A DNA stretch of 64,000 bases from Acinetobacter terrae (GTDB lineage Bacteria; Pseudomonadota; Gammaproteobacteria; Pseudomonadales; Moraxellaceae). The position numbers were made by a program, and so were the translations under genes. Location: contig NZ_JABERI010000025.1 of NCBI RefSeq assembly GCF_013004375.1, positions 62,001 to 126,000 on the forward strand. Reading direction: 5' to 3'. Under the pieces are notes generated by a model. The model had not been told where the DNA came from. It saw nothing but the letters and a program-made list of their open reading frames with translations, and did not search any database. The number at the start of each line of letters is the position of its first letter. Position 1 is the first letter of the stretch. Positions 7,773 through 16,263 of the stretch are shown here, in pieces.

Positions 7773-8459
7773 ATGAGTAAACATGATTCTTCACTTTCTA
7801 AAGGTCAGTTCGACTTACTGAAAGCCTTTAAAAAGCAAATCACCAATCCGCATTCGACTGCCATTGCCAAACAGCCTGAGCCTAAAGCTCAGGTTGAGCA
7901 AGAACCGGAAGATGATTTCGATCTGTTCCAAAAATCAATGCAAGGTGTCAAAAAAATGGACACCAGCAATATTGCAAAGATTGAAAAGGACAAGAAGAAA
8001 AAAATTGATGCGCAAACTTTAGCAAAACGTGCAGCAGCAACCGGTCCAATGCAAACAGATAATGCAGAGCTTTCCGATACTCAAGCCATGCTGAATCCAG
8101 TTGCCAGTCAAGCTACATTAAGCTATCGCATTGGCACTTTACAGCATAAAGTGTTTGAAGATTTAAAAGCCGGCAACCTGCGCTGGTTTGAAGCGGTTGA
8201 CCTGCATGGTTGTACGGTTGAGGATGCGCGAACTGCGGTGTTACAGATCATTCAAATGGCAAAAGATGAAAATCAGAATGTCATTAAAATTGTACACGGC
8301 AAAGGGCCGGAAGCCATTTTAAAAACCTATGTGAATGGCTGGCTTCGTCAGCACCGTGATGTTTTAGCGTTTGTCAGTGCGCCTGAAAAACAGGGTGGCA
8401 CCGGTGCGGTTTTAGTCTTGCTAAAACGTGCGGAAAAGAACCCTAAATTTAAACAGTAA
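7773..8459 (+). CDS. Smr-domain protein (YdaL-like)
   Basis: 228 residues. The N-terminal 120 residues are charged and probably flexible. From about residue 145 there is an Smr domain with the DLHGCTVEDAR motif and the IVHGKG motif, typical of MutS2 C-terminal nuclease domains and of stand-alone Smr proteins such as E. coli YdaL, which cut nucleic acid. It starts 15 bases after trpC and is probably cotranscribed with it, without an evident functional link to tryptophan synthesis. Recent work links Smr proteins to ribosome rescue; whether this one does so is unknown. Confidence 0.85.
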   Translation: MSKHDSSLSKGQFDLLKAFKKQITNPHSTAIAKQPEPKAQVEQEPEDDFDLFQKSMQGVKKMDTSNIAKIEKDKKKKIDAQTLAKRAAATGPMQTDNAELSDTQAMLNPVASQATLSYRIGTLQHKVFEDLKAGNLRWFEAVDLHGCTVEDARTAVLQIIQMAKDENQNVIKIVHGKGPEAILKTYVNGWLRQHRDVLAFVSAPEKQGGTGAVLVLLKRAEKNPKFKQ

Positions 8460-8481
8460 TCGGAATTTTTCCCCAAAACAG

Positions 8482-8511
8482 GGCATTGTAGCGGTTTTCT
8501 GCTACAATGCC
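8482..8511. promoter_or_regulatory. Perfect 11-bp inverted repeat upstream of folE
   Basis: GGCATTGTAGC and GCTACAATGCC are separated by eight bases. There is no T-run after it on the plus strand, so it is not a standard terminator for the Smr gene. The right arm contains TACAAT, which could act as a -10 box for folE. It could be an operator overlapping the promoter or an RNA hairpin. Confidence 0.6.
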
Positions 8512-8547
8512 GTCCTTGTTCGATATCAGTGTAAGTGAACACGTCTT

Positions 8548-9102
8548 ATGTCTATGCAGCAATCCTACGCCAACATTCTGACTGCCGTTGGTGAAGATCT
8601 TAATCGTCCTGGTCTAAAAGATACGCCAATGCGTGCTGCTAAAGCTTTTTCGTATTTAACGTCTGGATATAGCAAAACTTTAGAAGAAGTGACCAATAGT
8701 GCGGTCTTCCCTTCTGACAACCGTGAAATGGTTTTAGTGAAGAATATTGAATTTTATTCTTTATGCGAACATCATTTATTGCCTTTCTACGGTCGTGTGC
8801 ATATTGCTTATTTACCGGAAGGTAATGTTTTAGGTTTATCTAAATTTGCCCGCATTACCGAAATGTTTGCGCGTCGTTTGCAAATTCAGGAAAACCTGAC
8901 TCAGCAAATTGCTGAAGCTGTGGCTGAAGTGACTAAAGCACGTGGTGTTGCCGTTATGATTGATTCTGCACATATGTGCATGATGATGCGCGGTGTAGGC
9001 AAACAGGAATCAACCACCCGTACGGTTTCTTTTGTTGGTGATTTCAAAACCAATAAAGATGAACGTCGTGAATTCTTGACTGCTTTACCTGAAAGTCTTT
9101 AA
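8548..9102 (+). CDS. folE: GTP cyclohydrolase I
   Basis: 184 residues, the homodecamer type. Zinc ligands are visible: Cys73 and His76 in CEHH, and Cys143 in HMCMMMRG. It converts GTP to dihydroneopterin triphosphate, the first step of folate (and queuosine) synthesis. The [15 protein letters not shown] segment near residue 147 forms the GTP pocket. It stands alone, with an inverted repeat upstream and a strong terminator downstream. Confidence 0.95.
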   Translation: MSMQQSYANILTAVGEDLNRPGLKDTPMRAAKAFSYLTSGYSKTLEEVTNSAVFPSDNREMVLVKNIEFYSLCEHHLLPFYGRVHIAYLPEGNVLGLSKFARITEMFARRLQIQENLTQQIAEAVAEVTKARGVAVMIDSAHMCMMMRGVGKQESTTRTVSFVGDFKTNKDERREFLTALPESL

Positions 9103-9116
9103 GATTTTTCAGCTTT

Positions 9117-9147
9117 AAAAAAGCCCCGAACAATCGGGGCTTTTTTA
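9117..9147 (+). terminator. Terminator after folE
   Basis: Stem AGCCCCGA / TCGGGGCT followed by seven T and preceded by A residues, so it may work in both directions. Confidence 0.9.
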
Positions 9148-9199
9148 TGTATGCTTTAACTTCTTGCATTTATGCAACTTTTAACTTTAAGGATCAGTC

Positions 9200-9559
9200 A
9201 TGTCATCTATTTGGTTAGCAGGTCACGGTTTAACGCAGAGTGAAGCAACGATTGATTATCCGCGTCCCGATCGTCTGGTTGCAGGCAACCCTAAACGCAT
9301 AACCCAAAGTTTATATGAACATCCCAATATGAACTGTGGAATCTGGACCTGTGAAGTAGGTGCATGGAATATTCAATTTGCTGCCAACAAACAGGAATTC
9401 TTTCAGGTGATTGAAGGTCTGGTCCGCTTGCATGATGCCAACACGCAGAATTTTGTCGAAATTAAAGCGGGTGAAGCTGGCATTATCCCGCCCGGCTTTA
9501 CTGGAAAATTTGAAGTCATTGAAGCCGTTAAAAAATATTTTGTCGTGGTTGAAGCCTAA
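9200..9559 (+). CDS. Cupin-domain protein (cupin_3/DUF861 type)
   Basis: 119 residues. It has the cupin_3 pattern: a Trp-rich strand (CGIWTCEVGAW), then EFFQVIEGLVRLHDA, a Gly-rich turn and AGEAGIIPPGFTGKFEV. This single-domain family is related to ureidoglycine aminohydrolase and EutQ, but no substrate can be assigned. The metal-binding residues of classic cupins are incomplete. It has its own ribosome-binding site (AAGGA) and terminator, so it is probably monocistronic. Confidence 0.75.
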   Translation: MSSIWLAGHGLTQSEATIDYPRPDRLVAGNPKRITQSLYEHPNMNCGIWTCEVGAWNIQFAANKQEFFQVIEGLVRLHDANTQNFVEIKAGEAGIIPPGFTGKFEVIEAVKKYFVVVEA

Positions 9560-9589
9560 ACCTGTGTATACAGGTTTTCTTTTTTCTTT
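9559..9589 (+). terminator. Terminator after the cupin gene
   Basis: Stem AACCTGT / ACAGGTT with a four-base loop, followed by a T-rich tract. It overlaps the stop codon of the cupin gene. Confidence 0.8.
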
Positions 9590-9703
9590 CGTGCTTTTAA
9601 TAAAAAATTTAAAGTAGTAGCAAGCTCACAGGCTGAGTATATTTCATTACTCGAACCATCCTCTCTTCGCTCACCATCTATCTTAGATTATTAGCAAAAA
9701 AAT

Positions 9704-9985
9704 TTATCAGATTTCTTAGGCTATTTACAACAGAACGATTTTGTTGGTGCAGATATAGCACGCAAGTTTTCAGATGGGTTATATCCCTGCACGTCGCTAT
9801 ACCAATCATAATGGTGATGGAAATATGAAGGCTCTGTGTCTAGTGATAAAAAAAACTTAAATAGTACACATGGTCGTAAAGAATTACTGTATCAAACAAT
9901 AGATTTTGTCAAAGTGGCAGCAAAAAAAAATTAAACAAAAATGGGATGAAGTCAAAGCCCATCCCGAATATGTAGCGCAAAAAAA
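9704..9985 (+). pseudogene. Degenerate DUF4385-family gene
   Basis: Pieces of one protein appear in order but in different frames with stops between them: YLQQNDFVGADIARKF (about 9722-9769), QMGYIPARRYTNHNGDGN (about 9771-9824) and IKQKWDEVKAHPEYVAQKK (about 9930-9985). They match my memory of the DUF4385 family, which reads DFVGADMARKF, then QMGYTRARRYANHKGG, and ends in KWDEVKAHPEY. At least two frameshifts and several stops separate them, and the N-terminal half is not recognisable. A dead gene sits in the gap between the cupin gene and the diguanylate cyclase; otherwise 9590-10025 holds nothing I recognise. Confidence 0.6.
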
Positions 9986-10025
9986 ATCCCAGACTACACT
10001 ACTCAGTTCAATATTGAATTTTTTG

Positions 10026-11435
10026 TTAGAGTTGTACAGACTCTGCTGTGTTAGCAACAGCAACCTGCAACTCATTTTGAGCCAAATAGACACGATTTCG
10101 ACCGCTATTTTTGGCTGCATACAGTGCTGTATCTGCTGTATCCAGGAATTTTTGATAATCTGGATGACCATTATAAAGCACACAGCCGATACTCACGGTA
10201 AATCTAAACTGTTGTCCCTGACTGCTCGTAATCATGCCATTTTCTACATATTTACGAATACTTTCTGCAATATTCAAGGCACGTTTCACATCAGTGTCGA
10301 CCAATAACAATAGGAATTCTTCACCGCCTACACGGAAAGCATAATCACTGCCTTGGCTGTATTTTTGCAAGGCTTCAGCAATAAACTTCAGTGCCAAATC
10401 CCCTGCTGCATGTCCAAACTTATCATTAATGGATTTAAAGAAATCCGCATCAATCGCGAGCAAAGACAGCGGCGTTCGATTTTGACGTGAGAATGTAATT
10501 TCACGTGAAATAATGGTATTTAAATAGCGACGATTTAACAGTTGAGTCAATGAATCATTGCCCGATTCAATATACTCAGACACTTGAAACAATTGATCGA
10601 CCAACAATTGAATTTCACGGTTTAAATCACGAACCTGCTGAATCAGTCCCAAGATTTCATCTTTTTGCGTGCATTGAATCACGGCAGTATTGAGCTGATC
10701 GACCTGATAAATACGATCAATGATCAATTGCACCTGATCAGAACCGGTAAATGCGTACGATGCTTTATGAATAAACCACAAGCCAAATTCAGATTTAGAC
10801 AATATTGGGTGATGAAAACCGGCATTGCCTGAAAACACTTTAAACATCAGTTCATTTTCCCAATCAAGTAATGAGCTGCGTTGTTTGTCTTTTTGTACCG
10901 CTACATCCTGCATCGCGGAGAACAGTCGATAACTGTGTTTAATCTCTTGATTGACTGCGGTTTTGGCTTCGTATGAACGGCACATGATTTCAGTTGAAAA
11001 GCCCATGATTTGGACAATGTAACTGCAAGTGGTGATCATATCCTGTTGTGGCTTTTGAGCCATCAGTTCAAATACTTTGCGTTCAATCTCACATACACCG
11101 CGCATGATTAACCACGATGGAATGCCCACACGTGCATGCACATGTCCAACCATATGCTGTTTTTGCACAGCTTCGATATAGCGTTTATTAATGCCGACAC
11201 TAAAACTCTCAAGTAGCCATGCATTCAGTGTGTCGAGCAAGCGTTGTTGAATCAAATCATCTGAGAAAAATTCCGCAGATTCTTTCTCAACCAGCATTTT
11301 TTTATAAAATTCTTCAACCAAAATCAGCGAGTGATCTTGTATAAATTGAAAGGCATGCAGTAAATCATCGGATGAATAATTTTGACATATATGTTCCCAT
11401 TGCTCAGCCAGCATGGCCATACATTCATTATTCAT
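10026..11435 (-). CDS. Globin-coupled diguanylate cyclase (DosC-like)
   Basis: 469 residues. Residues 1-150 look like a sensor globin: the GHVHARVGIPSWLI segment matches the proximal-histidine region of DosC-type globins, which puts the haem ligand at His100. After a helical middle region, a GGDEF domain follows with DADFFKSINDKFGHAAGD and the active-site GGEEF at 370-374, so it should make cyclic di-GMP in response to a gas such as oxygen. The inhibitory site, normally RxxD five residues before GGEEF, reads QGSD, so product inhibition is probably lost or weak. It is monocistronic, and its 3' end abuts the DUF4385 remnant. Confidence 0.85.
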   Translation of the reverse strand: MNNECMAMLAEQWEHICQNYSSDDLLHAFQFIQDHSLILVEEFYKKMLVEKESAEFFSDDLIQQRLLDTLNAWLLESFSVGINKRYIEAVQKQHMVGHVHARVGIPSWLIMRGVCEIERKVFELMAQKPQQDMITTCSYIVQIMGFSTEIMCRSYEAKTAVNQEIKHSYRLFSAMQDVAVQKDKQRSSLLDWENELMFKVFSGNAGFHHPILSKSEFGLWFIHKASYAFTGSDQVQLIIDRIYQVDQLNTAVIQCTQKDEILGLIQQVRDLNREIQLLVDQLFQVSEYIESGNDSLTQLLNRRYLNTIISREITFSRQNRTPLSLLAIDADFFKSINDKFGHAAGDLALKFIAEALQKYSQGSDYAFRVGGEEFLLLLVDTDVKRALNIAESIRKYVENGMITSSQGQQFRFTVSIGCVLYNGHPDYQKFLDTADTALYAAKNSGRNRVYLAQNELQVAVANTAESVQL

Positions 11436-11575
11436 ACAATTGATTCCAAGAACTTTAAAGAGAGGGAGATAATTAGTTTATTAATATAACAAATAATGAT
11501 AAAAATTACTTTGTGAACTCATCGTTGTTTTATATAAATAGTGAGAAAAAACGTGCATTTATTAGATATTTTGCT

Positions 11576-13462
11576 CTAAAAGAATCGTACATATCCCACA
11601 CTGGTTTTCATCCAGTCTTTGCTGTCTTGTTGTTGATATTGCCAATTGAAACGAATTGCATTCTGATGATTCAATACATATTGCAGTTGAGTATTGAGCC
11701 GCAATTGCCATTGCTGTGAGTCTTGCCAATACGGTAATTCTACTTGAATTAAGCTATTGATTTTATCTGACCAAATATTCTGACAGCCTATGGTAGGTCC
11801 CATTCCGACACGCCAACCATCCTCCAATGCCTTGCCGGCTTGAATATGATTTTGAAGTTGCGCATAACATAAATGTTCACGCACCTGATCGGCATAGCTG
11901 TAACCCATTTGCACTTTTAAATTGGCTAAGCCATGTTGTTCGTGTTCACTAAATTGCCCAGCCTGCTCTAATGCTTCTTGCTGCCAACCCAAATTAAAAC
12001 CCCAACTTAGTGGTGTTTTAAACGGCGTAATCGGGTTATAGGAATTCACCGAAAGAAAGTCGAAATGATTCAGCTTTAACTCATCTTCACGATATTGAAT
12101 TGAACCGTCCCAAAACAATAACTGCGTACCCGTTCGGAAGCCCCCTTGCGGATCAATCAGATCATGGTAAGCCTGACGGTGTCCCAGCTCGACAATTTTT
12201 TCACCCTGCACTTCGCCTATATTGACCGAAAAATGACGTGCATCATGCGCTTGCGTTGGGTCTACTTTCGGACGTACAGGTTCTTGGCGCTGTTTTTCCA
12301 AATCAATTTGACTACGCAAACTCAATAACTGGCGTAAGCGTGGCTGTGCAAAACTCGGTTCAACTTTATGTCCAATAAACTGAAGATATAAGTCATCATA
12401 GGCCATCTCTAAAATTTTGGCGTGATCTCGTCCCTGATACTGTTCTAAAATCGTCGGCATGGCTTTTATTTCAGCAAAAGTGACCTGATGTGCCACCTTG
12501 GCTAAAGTTTTACCATGCTGCCTCACTTGAGATAGTAACTGGGTTTCTAAAGCTGGACGATAGATGGTTTCTTTGACTAAGCCTTGCCGCTCAATGACTT
12601 TAATGGTTTCAACAGGAATTGACGCAACTTTAAATTGTTGTTTTAAATTCAGCGTTGGACGAACCAGATCAATCAAACCGAGTAAACGATAAGCACAGTT
12701 ATCGCTAACGAAATAATAAGGAAAATTCACGTGTTTCATTTCCCAAATATGTTCGACTAAAAATCGGGTTTCATCGGGACTTAAGCTGAGTTCATATTCC
12801 CACAAATCACGGCTTTCCAAGTCACCATATTCTTTCACCTTACGGTAATAAGGCATTAAGGAATATTCACCGGGGTACTGCCCGGTTAATCCGTTCCAAG
12901 CAAAAGCCCAACCTTCGCCACTGGTGACCGTGGCAGCATAATTTACCGCATACGAAACTAAATTGAGTTGCTTTTGATCTTTTGGATCTAGGCGCAACAA
13001 GGTATGCCCAAACATCGAACTTGGATTCCCCATAAAGTCGGTCGCGTAAATGAGCGTGGCTTTATAGGGTTTAATTTGTCCAATCCAATCCTCCAGTTCT
13101 GGACACGTTACTGTAGGCAATTGCTGTTCTTGGATATTCAGTTGCTGCATTAACCAATGACTACGTGCAGGAAAGCGGCAACGTACCGACTGATTCGGTT
13201 CTGCGAATTGGAATAGCGCCTGAATATTGGCGTGTAACTCTTGCTTTAAATCAGCCTTTCCTTCAGATGCCAGGAAATAGCCTGAATAATGAACTTCACT
13301 TTGACCTTTTTCATTGGCATACATAAGCCTTTGCCAAGTGATATCTTGGTCTAGTTTTTGCTGTTCTGCACGTTCTATATAGGGTTGAGCAGTTTGGGAG
13401 CTTGTTGCTGAATAGGCAACAGGTGAGGACATTAAAGCAAAAACTAACGCAATTGGTTTCAT
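11576..13462 (-). CDS. DUF4105 / Lnb N-terminal-domain periplasmic protein
   Basis: 628 residues with a cleavable signal peptide (MKPIALVFALMSSPVAYSA). The central domain carries the DUF4105 signature: NPSSMFGHTLLRLDP with a conserved His, LVSYAVNYAA, GQYPGEYSLMPYYRKVKEY and FVSDNCAYRLLGLID with a conserved Cys. The family is now described as the periplasmic domain of Lnb-type lipoprotein N-acyltransferases. Whether this protein, which lacks the membrane part, acylates lipoproteins is uncertain. The last 200 residues look like outer-membrane beta strands ending in Phe-Phe. It starts downstream of a terminator and seems to be its own unit. Confidence 0.8.
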   Translation of the reverse strand: MKPIALVFALMSSPVAYSATSSQTAQPYIERAEQQKLDQDITWQRLMYANEKGQSEVHYSGYFLASEGKADLKQELHANIQALFQFAEPNQSVRCRFPARSHWLMQQLNIQEQQLPTVTCPELEDWIGQIKPYKATLIYATDFMGNPSSMFGHTLLRLDPKDQKQLNLVSYAVNYAATVTSGEGWAFAWNGLTGQYPGEYSLMPYYRKVKEYGDLESRDLWEYELSLSPDETRFLVEHIWEMKHVNFPYYFVSDNCAYRLLGLIDLVRPTLNLKQQFKVASIPVETIKVIERQGLVKETIYRPALETQLLSQVRQHGKTLAKVAHQVTFAEIKAMPTILEQYQGRDHAKILEMAYDDLYLQFIGHKVEPSFAQPRLRQLLSLRSQIDLEKQRQEPVRPKVDPTQAHDARHFSVNIGEVQGEKIVELGHRQAYHDLIDPQGGFRTGTQLLFWDGSIQYREDELKLNHFDFLSVNSYNPITPFKTPLSWGFNLGWQQEALEQAGQFSEHEQHGLANLKVQMGYSYADQVREHLCYAQLQNHIQAGKALEDGWRVGMGPTIGCQNIWSDKINSLIQVELPYWQDSQQWQLRLNTQLQYVLNHQNAIRFNWQYQQQDSKDWMKTSVGYVRFF

Positions 13463-13496
13463 TCAAATCTTTTATTTATCATTTATTCAACAAGAA

Positions 13497-13524
13497 AAAA
13501 CCCTGTCAAAGACAGGGTTTTGTG
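13497..13524 (-). terminator. Terminator between the DUF3015 and DUF4105 genes
   Basis: Stem AAACCCTGTC / GACAGGGTTT; on the minus strand it is followed by TTTTTTC. It ends the DUF3015 transcript. Confidence 0.85.
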
Positions 13525-13532
13525 CTTAACAA

Positions 13533-14003
13533 TTATACGTATGCTTTAAGCACGTCATCTTTCGCCATTACAGCCTGTAAAGATGCCAGAACTTGTAAAG
13601 AGTCCTGATTTTCTGCTGAATAAATTTCAGAGAAGTTTTGTTTAGATACCGCAAAGAAACGTGCTTTATCTTGAGATTGAATGTTTAGAAGTTCAGCAAG
13701 GACATTTAAGCTTTCACCCTGACCTACCGCCATGTCACGTGCTAAAGATTCAGCATTTTCATTGGTAAAAGTCACCGCCTGTGCAGTCACCGTACCTGTG
13801 CCGCTACAACCTAAAGTACCAAAAGTGATACCAAATAATTGGTTAGCAAAAAGACCATTTGTAGTTGCAGCAAGAATTTTAGGGACCTTGCCAGACTGAC
13901 CTGCCCATACTTGAGAACCGATACCACAACCTGCATCTCTATCCGCAAATGCTGCTGTAGAACCGAGTGCTACAACTGCAGCTAAAGCTAATTTTTTCAA
14001 CAT
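13533..14003 (-). CDS. DUF3015 family exported protein
   Basis: 156 residues with a signal peptide (MLKKLALAAVVALGSTAAFA) and a mature part beginning DRDAGCGIGSQVW. Two conserved cysteines (CGIGSQVW and GCSGTG) probably form a disulfide. The pattern fits DUF3015, exported proteins of unknown function. The frame is open to 14105, but the ATG at 14003 has a TGGAG site at good spacing and starts a proper signal peptide. A terminator follows directly. Confidence 0.8.
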   Translation of the reverse strand: MLKKLALAAVVALGSTAAFADRDAGCGIGSQVWAGQSGKVPKILAATTNGLFANQLFGITFGTLGCSGTGTVTAQAVTFTNENAESLARDMAVGQGESLNVLAELLNIQSQDKARFFAVSKQNFSEIYSAENQDSLQVLASLQAVMAKDDVLKAYV

Positions 14004-14150
14004 GCTTATTCTCCAGAATTTATTATCCGAGTGTTTGTAATTATTCCCAATTGTGTAAGTTTTATTACACCTCTGTAAGATAACGGCATCTTTCTGATAA
14101 CGCAAAACAATTTACACTAAAAATATCGATTACCAATTAAGCAGCTGAAA

Positions 14151-14954
14151 TTATTTATTTTTTAGCTGCCAAACCCCTTGCTCACTACGATTTCCCAGTA
14201 TTTTTAACACTAAAACCAGGCTCAAAAGTAGCAATAAATACCAAGAACCCAACTTGCCCCACCCCACCATATGCCAGGCATTAACCTGACTTGGGTATAA
14301 CCAGATTTTGTAAAATGTACTGATATTTTCCGCAATCCAAATGATGAACGCTAAAATCATCAGCACGGGTAACATGGGGAGTTGGATCTGATGCTGTTGC
14401 AGCTGAAAGCGAATTCTGGTTTTCCAAAAAATAATCACGCTCCATGCAAATAGCAAATAGCGAATATCCGGAACAAAAAATTTGCTCATAAAATTAATAT
14501 AAGAAAGTACGGCTAAAGCGATCATATTGGGAAAATTGGGCAGCTTCTCAAACGTCACCTGATACAGTCTTAATGAGCGAGCAAAAAAACTGCCTACTGC
14601 TGAATACATAAATCCTGCAAACAAAGGTACAGTAAATATTCTAAATACTGCAGGCTGTGGATACTGCCATGAAGCGATTTGCGGGTGAGTCAGGAAAATT
14701 TCCATGACCATCGCCATAATATGGAACAAGGCAATGACTTTAGCTTCTGGCCATGATTCTAGCTTTAAATACAGCAAGCAAACTTGAATGATTAAGGCAT
14801 AAAACAACAAGTAGTCATAACGAAAAAAACCGTAAAACTCCTGACTGCCCATAGATGCTGTAAGTACAAAAGCAATCAGGAGTAAAATCCCAAATAAGGC
14901 AGCCGAAGCTGCCTTAAATGAGAACTCAAAACATGATTTAAAAAGACTGATCAA
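14151..14954 (-). CDS. DUF817 family integral membrane protein
   Basis: 267 residues with about seven or eight hydrophobic segments across its whole length. The GFFRYDYLLFYALIIQV start, a central ARSLRLYQVTF loop and IAENISTFYKIWLYPSQ near residue 210 fit the DUF817 (YoaT-like) family, which has no established function. It is 35 bases downstream of hemE on the same strand and is probably cotranscribed. No catalytic motif is visible. Confidence 0.75.
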   Translation of the reverse strand: MISLFKSCFEFSFKAASAALFGILLLIAFVLTASMGSQEFYGFFRYDYLLFYALIIQVCLLYLKLESWPEAKVIALFHIMAMVMEIFLTHPQIASWQYPQPAVFRIFTVPLFAGFMYSAVGSFFARSLRLYQVTFEKLPNFPNMIALAVLSYINFMSKFFVPDIRYLLFAWSVIIFWKTRIRFQLQQHQIQLPMLPVLMILAFIIWIAENISTFYKIWLYPSQVNAWHMVGWGKLGSWYLLLLLSLVLVLKILGNRSEQGVWQLKNK

Positions 14955-14989
14955 GGTTGAATCCTAAAAATGAGTTTACTCACACATAC

Positions 14990-16060
14990 TTAAAGATATT
15001 TGGCGCTATATTCATGCACGGTATCAATAAATACTTTAGGATTCGCAGGATCGACCCATTGGGTAATACCATGACCTAAGTTGGCGATATAACCGGTTTT
15101 TTCACCACCCATATAAGCATCATCAAGCATGGCTTTCGTGGCTTTTTCAATGGATGCTGGTGTGCCATATAAAGTGGCTGGATCCAAGTTACCTTGCAAA
15201 GCAGCACGCCCATTGACAGTTTGACGTGCAACATTTAATGGCGTGGTCCAATCCAGACCTAAGGCGTCTGCACCCGTTGCCAGCATAGGCTCGATCCACT
15301 GACCGCCACCTTTGGTAAATAAAATCACCGGTACTTGACGACCTTCATTTTCACGTTTTAAACCTGCAACAATTTTCTGCATGTAGTTCAATGAAAATTC
15401 AATATATTCACGGTGTGCAAGTGCTCCACCCCAACTGTCAAAAATCTGAATGGCTTGTGCACCGGCATCAATTTGCGCATTTAAATAATCAATCACGGCA
15501 AGAGCCAATCGATCAAGCAAGGCGTGTAACACTTCAGGTTGGGCATACATCATATTTTTGGTGTAACGGAAATCCTTACTTGATCCCCCTTCAACCATAT
15601 ATGTTGCAAGCGTCCAAGGACTGCCCGAAAAACCAATCAAGGGAACTTGTCCACCTAATGCTGAACGAATAGTGGTTACAGCATTCATCACATAATCTAG
15701 ATCAGATTTGGCATTGAAGTTGGGTAAATTCGCCACATCTTGTTCGGTACGAATGGTTTTATGGAACTTCGGACCTTCACCCGCTTCAAAATACAGACCT
15801 AGCCCCAAAGCATCCGGCACAGTTAAAATATCTGAAAATAGAATGGCTGCATCCAAATCATAACGACGCAAAGGTTGCAAAGTGACTTCACATGCAAAAT
15901 CATTATTTTTGCACAAGGAAAGGAAATCACCCGCTTTGGCACGTGTTTCGCGATATTCAGGCAAATAACGTCCTGCTTGACGCATCATCCAAACTGGTGT
16001 GGTATCTACTGGCTCACGCAATAAGGCACGTAGAAAACGATCGTTTTTTAGAGTCGTCAT
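14990..16060 (-). CDS. hemE: Uroporphyrinogen decarboxylase
   Basis: 356 residues, full length. The N-terminal signature [16 protein letters not shown] (with the catalytic-site Arg residues) and the second signature [17 protein letters not shown] are both present. It decarboxylates uroporphyrinogen III to coproporphyrinogen III in haem synthesis. [11 protein letters not shown] and [11 protein letters not shown] are also family-typical. The gene reads away from the L,D-transpeptidase, with about 200 bases between their starts. Confidence 0.95.
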   Translation of the reverse strand: MTTLKNDRFLRALLREPVDTTPVWMMRQAGRYLPEYRETRAKAGDFLSLCKNNDFACEVTLQPLRRYDLDAAILFSDILTVPDALGLGLYFEAGEGPKFHKTIRTEQDVANLPNFNAKSDLDYVMNAVTTIRSALGGQVPLIGFSGSPWTLATYMVEGGSSKDFRYTKNMMYAQPEVLHALLDRLALAVIDYLNAQIDAGAQAIQIFDSWGGALAHREYIEFSLNYMQKIVAGLKRENEGRQVPVILFTKGGGQWIEPMLATGADALGLDWTTPLNVARQTVNGRAALQGNLDPATLYGTPASIEKATKAMLDDAYMGGEKTGYIANLGHGITQWVDPANPKVFIDTVHEYSAKYL

Positions 16061-16263
16061 TTACTTTCCCATCTCATTTTTAATCTTCGAACCATCATAA
16101 CAAAAAGCCCGAAAATTTAGTAACTTCTCTCGCATCTAAAAAGCAATCACGGGAAATGTAAAATAATTTATACACAAAACAAATACTGCATCTCCTCATT
16201 TTTTCTGCAATACTTGTGTAGTTTTATCAAATTGTTAATGAATAATTCTTAAGGTTGACTTAC

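Noticed and set aside
9906..10307. A 133-codon plus-strand frame between the cupin gene and the diguanylate cyclase.
   Set aside because: Only its first 25 codons belong to the DUF4385 remnant; the rest is antisense to the cyclase gene.
13533..14105. An extended DUF3015 protein with 34 more residues.
   Set aside because: The extension hides the signal peptide, whereas the ATG at 14003 has a good ribosome-binding site.
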